Source: Mesorhabditis belari
Taxonomy: Eukaryota > Nematoda > Chromadorea > Rhabditida > Rhabditidae
NCBI GenBank assembly: GCA_958450365.1
Contig: CAUEEP010000928.1
Location: 1,395,001-1,459,000 of the forward strand
DNA length: 64,000 nt
Reading direction: 5' to 3'
A program made the translations under genes and the position numbers. Within the stretch, counting starts at the first letter, position 1. Every line of letters starts with the position of its first letter. Positions 12,232 to 21,834 of this stretch are shown here, in pieces. Under the pieces are notes generated by a model, which had not been told where the DNA came from, ran no database searches, and worked only from the letters and a program-made list of their open reading frames with translations.

Positions 12232-12666
12232 ATATATATGTGGTCCGATTTAGATTTCCGTCCGATTTAGATTCAACAAATCGGACGTCCGTAGATTGAA
12301 CTTATCGCGGACGTCCGATTTAGATTACAGTCTATCGGACGACTCACAAATCGGACGTCTTCTAGATTGAACAATAATATAAACATGTTTAGTATAGTTC
12401 TTAAGCGTTTCTGTAGTTTTCTGCATTTTCAGGTTTATTGATATTTCATAGTTGGGTTTTCTTTTCAGAAAAGACGTAACAGACCTTTGAAAAGAACACA
12501 GAAACAGCATACAAACAGTTATATATGTTCAATCTATAGACGCCGATAGATTGAGTCTAACGGACGTCAATAGACCGTAACTAACGGACGTCCGCGATAA
12601 GTTCAACTGTCGGACGTCCGATTTAGATTGAACTAACGGACGGAAACTAAAGACAACATATATATA
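12232..12666. mobile_element. Inverted-repeat element G, rich in CGGACGTCCG
   Basis: Roughly 140-bp arms are complementary around a unique core. The arms repeat the words CGGACGTCCGATTTAGATTG and GATTTAGATT many times. The ends lie in TATATA. It splits a duplicated flank: about 11970-12056 and 12667-12750 are near-identical. No protein is visible. Confidence 0.75.
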
Positions 12667-13704
12667 GAAATGGATTGAGTGATTTGAAATTGAAATGAAA
12701 TGAAAATGATTTAAAGTCGGAGCAAATTGATGGATTCAAAGTGATAGATTATTTTGATTAGCTGTCAATAAGTTGGAAGAAAGTTTATGAGGAAATGATC
12801 ATAAATTTGCAAAATAATTTGCAGAATTGTTGAATTGTTGAATAAACTGAAAATTTTGATCATTTTAAAATCGAATTCAAGTCGAATTGCTTTAAAATGA
12901 AAGAAAGAAAAGAAAAGTTTAGCAGACAAGTGACAACAAGTATTGCCAGCTGTCCGCGATGGTTATGTTCACGCAATTGGGTAAAGAAAGATGATATTGG
13001 TGTTGAACCCTCTCTTCAATAGTCTCTTCAACGAGAAAAAGAGCAAAAGAGGAAAAGAGAAAAAGAGGAAAAGAGGAAAAGAAAAGGAATAATTCTCGAC
13101 AATGATCCGAGCATTCTTTCTACAATGGGGGACTTTCCTTGAAGTGTTTAGTTGCGGCGTTTGTCTTTATAAGAGGAATAGGCACAATCTAACCAAGGAC
13201 AACCAATTCCCATTACTATTCTCAAGCACACCGTTTCTGAGAATCACAAATATTACTGTCAAGTCGACTTCGACTCATCCGTTTCTCAAATTCTCAAATT
13301 GTAGAGCTTATTTATTGTAAAAGTGTATAGAAAATCCTATTGGATAGATATAAAATCAAAGAAAGAGGTGAAGATTTAAGAGATAAGTCAAGATTTTACT
13401 GCCTAGAATCGGATGACCATTGGGAAATCAGTAAAAAAATAAGCGTTGGGTGTTATTTATTGCGAATCATCCTTGTTCATGCTCTTTTTTCTATGGTTTT
13501 CTTATTACCGAAAAGAAAGAGAGAAAAGGATTGACCTCTGAAAAGTGTCAGACATTTAGTCTTTCTTTTTTTTCTCTTTTAGTGTCCTCCAACTTTTTCT
13601 ACTAAGCCGATACCCTTAACGGGAGCTGATGAAGAAAAAAAGAGATGAAAAGGTGATGGTAGTCAGTGATTAGTTGAGAAAGAAAGAGTTAGAATTTGAC
13701 TCAA

Positions 13705-13958
13705 TCAATTGATCAATAGATCAATGGATCAATAGTCAATGGATCAATGGATCAATAGATCAATAGATCAATGGATCAATAGATCAATGGATCAATTGAT
13801 TAATGGATCAATTGATTAATAGATCAATGGATCAATTGATTAATAGATCAATGGATCAATTGATTAATAGATCAATGGATCAATTGATTAATAGATCAAT
13901 GGATCAATAGATCAATAGATCAATTGACTAATCAATTAATGTTTAATCATTGACTAAT

Positions 13959-13991
<33 letters not shown>

Positions 13992-14096
13992 CAACCAATC
14001 AATCCAATCAATCCAACCAATCAATCCAACCAATCCAACCAATCAATCCAACCAATCCAACCAACCAATCCAACCAACCAATCCAACCAATCAATC

Positions 14097-14129
<33 letters not shown>

Positions 14130-14170
14130 CATTCAATCAATCCATTCAATCAATCAATCAATCAACTAAT
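13705..14170. repeat. Two adjoining tandem arrays
   Basis: GATCAATAGATCAATG-type units run to about 13930, then AATCAATCCAACC-type units from about 13957. The Asn/Gln/Pro/Ser open frame here is a repeat artefact. Confidence 0.9.
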
Positions 14171-14641
14171 AACTAATCAATTAACAAATTTTTACTTTAT
14201 CCTAAATGACCAATCTTTTTTGATAAGCTTAAAGAAGCTATAAAATAAAAAAAGACTAAAACTCTTTTTATTTTCCTTCAAAATCCTGACAATCAAAATC
14301 TTGTTTTTAGGTCAAATTTCGTGTAGAACTTTTGAAGTAATAGCTAGTAATTTGTGCTCACCCGCAAAAGAAAATTGTGTAAATCATAACGCCTTTCTCG
14401 TGTTTCATTTAATCTTTGAGACAAACAGAAACAGAGCGAAAACCCCTCGAAGAACAAGAGGAATCACTTCTGAAATGGAAGAAGGAATTCACGACAATGC
14501 AAATCTCATTGAGATCGACAATTTCTTACAGCTCATGAATCATTTGAATTTGAGTCATGCTGAATCAAAATCTGCTTTTTTTACTTTGAAAATTTCAAGC
14601 TTTATAAGGCAATGAGATAATAGGCAAAGATTGAGAAGGTG

Positions 14642-14868
14642 GCAATGATTGGAGAAAGATTACTGACAATGATTGGAGAAAGATTACTGACAATGATTGG
14701 AGATAGATTACTGGTAATGATTGGTGAAAGATTACTGGTAATGATTGGAGATAGATTACTGGTAATGATTGGTGAAAGATTACTGACAATGATTGGAGAT
14801 AGATTACTGGTAATGATTGGTGAAAGATTACTGGTAATGATTGGAGATAGATTACTGGTTGGTGAAAG
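14642..14868 (+). repeat. 24-nt minisatellite with open frame
   Basis: Nine copies of a unit ATGATTGGAGAAAGATTACT plus four bases. Because 24 is a multiple of three, a plus frame reads eight-residue repeats such as MIGERLLT and MIGDRLLV for about 70 residues before a unique tail and a stop at 14908. I see no promoter, splice context or relative, so it is listed as a repeat. Confidence 0.8.
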
Positions 14869-15723
14869 ATTAAAGAGATGTGCTCAAATTGAGAACCTAG
14901 AGTTTTAAAGTTAAGAATGGTAAAAGCCGGGTATTTTTAGTGTAACACAGAGAGGAGTTCATTGTGTCAGAAAAATGATTTCATGATTTTCCAAGAAAAG
15001 CTAGAACAGATCTAAATCTCTTCGTTGAAAGCTTAAAAAAATGATAGCACAAGACAAAGGTGTCAAATTTTCCAATCCAATCCGAGAAGTGTGAAAGAAA
15101 TATGCAAGAAATAAAAGAAAACAAGAAGATCCTCACGATTTGAATGGACACTTGAAGAGAGCGAAAAATGGGGAGAGATCGGTGGAGGGATTTTCTTTTT
15201 TGCACTCTTTCGTCTCACCGCTTATGCAAATCGCAAAACAATGCAAATATATGTTTCGAGAAGGGGAAAAGTGTCAAAAAAAAACACTCAATAAAATAGA
15301 AATGCTTAAAAAATGCTTTAAAAATGCTTTAAAAAAATGTTCAACCTTTTGTCTTCATTCAAAACTGAAAATTATTTTGGGGAAAGTTTTCAAAACCAAT
15401 TTTCATTAAAAAAGGCGAATTTTTGATTGTTAAATAATGCTAAAATAGAGAAAAGATTTAGATTTGAAGAAATTTTTGCAAGAACTAGAAAATTGGACTT
15501 ATTGGCGTTGGTGGAGTTGAGGTGGGGTTATCCAAATGCTCTCTAAAAGCGTGTCCCTTTACCCATCCCACCCATCCTGTTTCGAGATACTCTTCATGTC
15601 TTTTTCTATCAGATAGATATCTCTTTTTTTGTTTGAGTGTACCACCATTACGACTTTTTCTTCTTCTTCTTCTTTATCATTAGCTTTCCCCCCTCATTTT
15701 TGACGATTTCACTAATTAACCAC

Positions 15724-15817
15724 ATGCCACAAAGTAACACGTGCAAATTAAGGCCAAGAATCTGTGCACTTGTACAACGACAAATTGCAAATTTGAATAG
15801 AAAAATCGGTACAATTG
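15724..15817 (+). other. Isolated exon-like segment
   Basis: An ATG opens 31 codons (MPQSNTCKLRPRICALVQRQ and onward) ending at a strong donor GGTGAGT. The composition is protein-like, with two Cys and basic residues. No partner exon was found downstream on the same strand and no family is recognised. It may be chance or a lost gene end. Confidence 0.2.
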
Positions 15818-15862
15818 GTGAGTAGAGGAACTGGCACTACAAAAGCTGGACACTAAAGAGTC

Positions 15863-16015
15863 TTACTCAAATCTTACTCAAAACGCAAGCCCTCCTGTAC
15901 ACTAAAAGACATGATCTTACTCAAAACGCAAGCCTTCCTGTACACTAAAAGACATAGTCTTACTCAAAACGCAAGCCCTCTTGTACACTAAAAGACATAA
16001 TCTTACTCAAACAAC
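15863..16015. repeat. Short tandem repeat, about three units
   Basis: Units contain ATCTTACTCAAAACGCAAGC and TGTACACTAAAAGACAT, repeated about every 50-55 nt with small changes. No function is suggested. Confidence 0.8.
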
Positions 16016-16649
16016 AGTTTGTCAAATCTAAGAACTCATAAAATACAAGGAAATTTGTGAAAATTTTGAATGATTGCTCGAATTGCTCTTAAAATTTGAG
16101 CTCTAAATGTTTATCCATTGCATTTTCAATTAAAGTGAATGAAAAGTGAAACGACTCACCGGAAATCGGGCTCACAATGTGCACAATTTGGAGAACACAT
16201 GTGTAGAGAAGGGAGACTTTTGAAGGGATATGCGAAAAATGATTCAGTGAGGATTTACTCTGTTATTTTGTTTTATTCAAATCATTCAAATCATTCAAAT
16301 CATTCAACCAATCACCTGTTTATGAGTTGACAATTTGGAGGAGGGGAAATGTGCACGGGGATAAATGAAATGAGTGATTTGCCAGTAAAATACTGTACCG
16401 CATTCAAGTTTTTGGTTTTAAGGGATTGAAATTATAAGCGAAAGAACTGAAAGGATGAATTCTTCAAAAAAAATATCTATCAAATAATGCTGCTAACTAT
16501 CGTAATATATCTACCGTAATACCTCTCATAGTATACCGCTATAGTGACAGGCGAAGCATTGCGTAGTCTAACTTTAAACCCATTTTTCTCACCACCGGGG
16601 TTCCCGGTCCCTGGGTTCCCTTATAAAGCATCTATTTTAGAGAAGCCCT

Positions 16650-16730
16650 AGCGTCACGATGGTCTATTGGCTAAGAGCCTGGTATCTTAGTCGGGGGGTC
16701 GAGGGTTCAATCCCGCCTAGATTCAATTGG
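16650..16730 (+). mobile_element. tRNA-like sequence
   Basis: TGGTCTATTGGCTAAGAGCC resembles an A box and GAGGGTTCAATCCC a B box. The middle GGTATCTTAGTCGG is shared in form with the SINE heads at 18040-18110 and 9680-9746. Stems are imperfect, so it is a SINE-like head rather than a gene. Confidence 0.45.
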
Positions 16731-17259
16731 TGAATAAGTCAGCTTTCTTTTGGAACTACAGTTCTCGGTTTACATTCGATTCACTGAGATTCACTGATTC
16801 TTTATCGAATTTGACCAAAAACAAATAAAAATTTGATTTGGTTTTCTAAAAGTAATTTGATATGATTTAATAGTTTTCTGGAAGTAAGTGCCTTTTGAGC
16901 CAATAGAAGCACTTTCTAATTCTATTTGTCTCCAATGGACTTTAAAAATGAATTGTAGATACAAGAAGGTTAAGATTCGATATTCGATGATTTATGTATA
17001 ATAAAACGAATTCCAAATACCTATTTACTGTATTCGTATATTGGGAAACGATGATTGTTCGAAATGGTCCGTAAAAAGGGGAATAATTGACCGAATGCTT
17101 GTTATGCTCTCGATGAAAATAAAATGAATCACGAGGGGGGAAATCGAGGCGAATGAATGGCCTTTTTTTTTAAGGAAATTCCTCCACTCGCACCATTTTG
17201 GATCACAAAAAGAATTGAAAGGGTTTTCGATGAAAAGGAAACAAACGATCGAAAGGATT

Positions 17260-17730
17260 TCCTTTGTGATTTCTCTGATGGAAATTGCCGACAATTGGAG
17301 AGAAGTAAAAATGGGCAATGAATTGAATTGACTGGCTGTACGATTCGAGGAGATTCAATCAACAATAGTTGGTGTGGTTCATTTTTGAAACAGAAAACTC
17401 AAAGCTTTCCAAATGATTTCCTTCACTAAAATCATAAAAACAATAAAGGTGAAGCTTTAAAGCTTTAAAAATCTTCTTAACCTTGATAATAAGATTAATA
17501 ATAAGATCAATAATAAGGTTAATAATAAGGTTAAGAAGATTTTTAAACTTTAAAGCTTCACCTTTATTGATTTTATGATTTTAGTGAAGGAAATCATTTG
17601 GAAAGCTTTGAGTTTTCTTTTTCAAAAATCAACCTCACCAACTTTTTAGACCAAAAACCCATGAAAAACTTCGATTTCATTTCTCTTTTACACCTTTACA
17701 GAAAGTTGAAATCAAAATAGCTTAAGGACA
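17260..17730. repeat. Hairpin repeat H, copy 2
   Basis: Second copy of 11110-11640, with a shorter centre. It is interrupted after about 17730 by the SINE at 17735-18128; the H sequence resumes at about 18131. Confidence 0.8.
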
Positions 17731-17734
17731 TAGT

Positions 17735-18131
17735 ATTTTTTAAAAAAAATACCGACTGGGGCTACCAGTGGTGAATTTATCGCATACACGAAATATATGA
17801 ATCACAATACAACGACACACACAATACTAGGCTATATCTTAACTTAACCCACGTCATGACAGACGGCTCCCTAACCCTAAGCTCAATGGGGAACTAAATA
17901 GCTTTTTTGGTGGTGAAGGGAAGATGACGATGAAGGAGTGGCTTGTCACTTTAAAGAACTGGGGCCACAACCACCAGACTGCCCTCCAGAAAACCTCTCA
18001 ACCCGAAGGGAAAGGAAATCCGAAGGGGGTGACCATGTCGCATGTGGGGTTCGAACCCTCGACCTTCCGACTAAGATAAAAGACACTTAACCAGTCAGCC
18101 ACACGTGCTTCACGTGTGGCTGACTGGTTAA
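17735..18131 (-). mobile_element. tRNA-headed SINE inserted in repeat H
   Basis: The minus-strand head (about 18115-18040) has TGGCTGACTGGTTAAGTG and a perfect B box GGTTCGAACCC; the first seven bases nearly pair with the end of the head. A body of about 300 bp runs to an A/T tail at 17745. At the 5' edge a 21-bp perfect palindrome (18087-18107 and 18111-18131) repeats the head's start in inverted form. Confidence 0.65.
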
Positions 18132-19265
18132 ATTAATTTGGTTAAATTAAGCCATTTATAAGTTATAAGTTCAAGATTTGAAAAATAAAAATTGACCAAG
18201 CAAAAGGGACAAATTTTTCTTTTCTTTTTTTCATTAATTCTTACGGTAAACATTTTTGTTGGGCATTTTCTTTTCCCCCCTCAATTCGCACTTTTTCTGA
18301 TTGTTTAAAGAAAACTGAAACTTTAGGAAAATGAATGAAACTTTTTGGAAAAGAACAAAAAAACAATGAATCCAAAGTAGGACTCGATTTGTCGATTGGA
18401 ATGAGAAAAGAAAAAGAAGGGAAAGAAAAGAGACAAATTGTGGATTGGATTGAGAATTCGGGAGAAGAAAAAGGAAATGAATAGATCGATCTTTGTTTTT
18501 AGCTCTTAATGTGAGGTACACTTGTTCTTTATGATCGAAAAAGGAAATGAAAAGATCGATCTTTGTCTTTAGCCCTTAATGTGAGGTACTTGTTACTTGT
18601 TCTTTATGATCGAAAACAAAAAAAACAACACCCTGTTGCAATGGATTTTCATTTTTCCGCAAAAAGTGATGGGTTTTCTTTTTTTTTCTTTCTTAAATGA
18701 GCTCAAAGTTGAATTGTTTCTTGAAGAAAATGAAGAAAATGAAGAAAATCCTTTGAAAATCCTTTCAAAATCCTTTCAAAATCTGAACTTTTCTTTTGAC
18801 ATTCTGGAAAAGGAAGAGAAAAGACTCTCGATTATTGTGTCCGGTATTTCTTTTCGTTTTCACAAAGACGATAAATAGGTACTCTTTAGGATTTTGGTGA
18901 AGAAAAGGAGAACCGTTTAACCCTTTTTTTTTTTTTTTTTGATTCCTTTTCATGTGAGTCTAAATTGTCACGAGTAAAAGTGAAAGCGATTTCACTTCAT
19001 TTCATAAAAAGATGTGAAGAATTTGAAGGAATTTGAAGGAATTTGAAGGAATTTGAAGGAAAAGAAAATCAAATCAAATCAAATCAAAAACGGAACTAAA
19101 TCTGGGTATGAAAAGAAAGAAAATACTCGAAAGTCATTTAGGAAATGCAAATTTTAAAGCTTTTACTTATCTTTTACGTTTCTTTTCTCTTTTACAGTAA
19201 AGCTAAGAATTATGATATTTTTCTAGCTTCTCAATTAGCTTTCAATATTAGATATTTTATTGGTA

Positions 19266-19605
19266 CAGTCGTCTCTCTCTATAACGGAATATTTAGTTAA
19301 AAGCAAAAAAAGTAGAAAAAACGGTTCCTTTTTGACATTTGAAGTTCAGCTGAATAGATCTTTGAGGCAAATTTTTGCACATTTTACTCTTTTAGCTTAT
19401 AAACTATGTACTTATTTACTTATTCACCTAGATTTCCTTTTTGTTTCGGAGTTTAGGAAGAGACCAAAAAATGTTTCCGTTAAATAGAGCTTTCCGCTAT
19501 ATAGGGTACCGTTTTATATAGCTTAGCGTCGGCAGGGACCAAAATTTCATTTCGTTATATAGAGTTCTCCGATATATAGAGATCCGTTATAGAGAGAGTT
19601 GACTG
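19266..19605. mobile_element. pogo-like MITE, longer form
   Basis: Inverted ends CAGTCGTCTCTCTCTATAAC and GTTATAGAGAGAGTTGACTG, with TA on both sides. About 340 bp and no transposase. It is related in its ends to 9224-9388. Confidence 0.7.
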
Positions 19606-19659
19606 TATTTTATTATTTTATTATTTCTTATGAGTTGGACACACCAGTCCTTTTATGGG

Positions 19660-19745
19660 TTGGAGCTGAGAATCCAAAAAATGGTCGGCGCCGGTATTCG
19701 AAATCGCTGACACCGCTAGCTCACCAGGCAACCACTCTACCAATG
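19660..19745 (-). mobile_element. tRNA-like sequence, minus strand
   Basis: Read on the minus strand: TGGTAGAGTGGTTGCCTGG (A box) and GATTTCGAATACC (B box). It adjoins the pogo-like MITE. Stems are degenerate. Confidence 0.4.
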
Positions 19746-20122
19746 TTCTTTAGAAGATATTCAATGATTCTAAAGGTCCTAAAGGTTGAAATTATCTAAC
19801 TAATCTAGTAAGAAAATAGGCAGTGTTTAGGGAAACTTGTAAAACAAAAGTACACCAAATAACCTGTGGATTAAAGAGTAAATCGGAAATCTATGTCACA
19901 AATCTGTGGTTGATCTCCTTTTTGAATGGGATTCGATTGAGCTGACCTATAGGGAATTATCGAGTAGACCTGAAATTTGGGGGTTTCCAGGGGGGAAAGC
20001 CTTTGCCCATTCATCCCATAAGCACCACCGGAAAGAGCGGTAATCAGTGTGGATTGAGGGATGAGGGGAGAGACTGACTATTCTATGACATTCTATGACA
20101 TTCTATGTCATTCTATGTAGAG

Positions 20123-20153
<31 letters not shown>

Positions 20154-20734
20154 GTCCCTTTCCTTCCCTCTATTCATCAATTTGCGGATATGCCGAAAAG
20201 AGTGATTCGGAAATGGATGTAAATCGGACTCGGAACGGAAAGTTTCAAGGCCTCTCTCTTTTCTTTCTTTTCTTCAATTCATTCATGAATAACACCCGAT
20301 TAGGCAATAATTTGTGCTATCATCAAATGAAGAAATCTCGGAGAGGAAATTTTTAAGTAGAGCGAAAGATTGAGAAAACTTTTGAGGCAACTCATAGATG
20401 ATTTGTGAGGGAACTCTGTTTACGTATGAAAGACAAGTTATAATGCGAATGTTCTAAGAATATACAAATGTTCTAAGAATATGCAAATGTTCTAAGATAA
20501 AGCTATAATGATTTGGAATAGTTTAACATACAATAAGTAGTAAAGGTTCAGTTCAAAAGGATCCTCTTTCCTCTTCTTTTCCTTTTTTGTTAGATGAGTA
20601 GAATGGGCGGACTGATTCATTCAAGCCTTTTCATAAGGCGAAATTTCGGAAATCTGAATCGTTTCCGATGTGATATTTGAGCCAAAAAAAATTAGCCATC
20701 ATTACAATATGCAAATGAGTTTTGTAATTGAGAA

Positions 20735-20995
20735 AAGATTAAGAAAGAAAAGAAAGAAAAGAAAGAAAAGAAAGAAAAGAAAGAAAAGAAAGAAAAGAAA
20801 AGAAAAGTAAGAAAGAAAGAAAGAAAAGAAAGAAAAGAAAGAAAAGAAAAGAAAGAAAAGAAAGAAAAGAAAGAAAAGAAAGAAAAGAAAGGAAAGAAAG
20901 AAAAGAAAGAAAAGAAAGAAAAGAAAGAAAAGAAAGAAAAGAAAGAAAGAAAGAAAAGAAAGAAAGAAAAGAAAGAAAGAGAAGAAAGTCAGAAA
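20735..20995. repeat. AAAGAAAAG microsatellite
   Basis: Purine tract of AAAGA/AAAAG units of about 260 bp. The 129-residue Phe/Leu-only minus frame across it is an artefact. Confidence 0.95.
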
Positions 20996-21573
20996 AGATT
21001 GAAAACGCTTGAAATTTGAGATGAAAACATGAAATGAGTATTTTATAAGAAATTTACGGATATTTAGAGTGAGTGTATAGTTTTTTAACATCGATTTTTA
21101 AGTACTATATATATTTAAGTTAAAAAATATATGGTTAAAGCCTTGAAAATTAAACATATTTCGCTTGAATTAAAGAATTTGTAACATTCAGTATACTAGA
21201 AAGTGTGCGTTTTAAAGCAAAACGAAGCAAAACGATTACCGAAATCGTAACTCGTAAAGAAATCTTGATTTTTCTGTAACATCAATAAGAGTACGGTAAC
21301 CCGGGCATGATTTAGAGCATAACTAAAAATGCACTTACCCTTTTTCGGATACTCTTTTATGAGTCATTTTTTTCAACCTTTTTTTTTCCTTTCAAATATT
21401 CAATTATTAAGTGTTTACTTAGTGAACACAAATCTCCAAATAGAATGAATTGTTTGAAATGTCTTTAGTGGGTGGATTGAGCAAATAACAGTGATTTTTT
21501 TTTTTTGTTTGTTATGTGAAATGTCTTGTGAAAGTTTATTCGAAAATTACCCGTGAATTAGTATTATATTGGA

Positions 21574-21735
21574 GATCTTGAAAAGGGGAAGAAAAATTGA
21601 GATGAAAAGGAGAAGAAAAGGAGAAAAATTGAGATGAAAAGGAGAAGAAAAGGAGAAAAATTGAGATGAAAAGGAGAAGAAAAGGAGAAAAATTGAGATG
21701 AAAAGGAGAAGAAAAGGAGAAAAATTCAGATGAAA
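21574..21735. repeat. 32-nt tandem repeat
   Basis: About four units of GAGATGAAAAGGAGAAGAAA plus a short remainder, about 100 bp 3' of the four-helix gene's stop. Confidence 0.85.
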
Positions 21736-21834
21736 AGCACCGAAAAATGAGGAAATTTTAAGAAAAAAAATGACAAGAATGACAAAAAGTTAAAGAAAAT
21801 ATTCAAGTTCCAAAATATTCAATTCAATGATTGT

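Larger units (their letters stand above)
10363..21834. other. 11.5 kb without a confirmed gene
   Basis: This stretch separates eff-1 from the four-helix gene and should hold the eff-1 signal-peptide exon and promoter. I see repeats and satellites, listed separately, and one exon-like segment at 15724-15817. A 104-residue frame at 14301-14615 resembles no family I know. The stretch between about 18130 and 19260 shows nothing beyond AT-rich sequence. Confidence 0.6.

Noticed and set aside
13705..14170. CRISPR array
   Set aside because: Units are directly adjoining short repeats without unique spacers, in a eukaryotic sequence.
18040..18115. Functional tRNA gene on the minus strand
   Set aside because: Perfect B box and six of seven acceptor pairs, but the D and anticodon arms do not form and a SINE body follows.
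20702..21091. 129-residue minus frame of Phe/Leu/Ser
   Set aside because: It is the complement of an AAAGA microsatellite.
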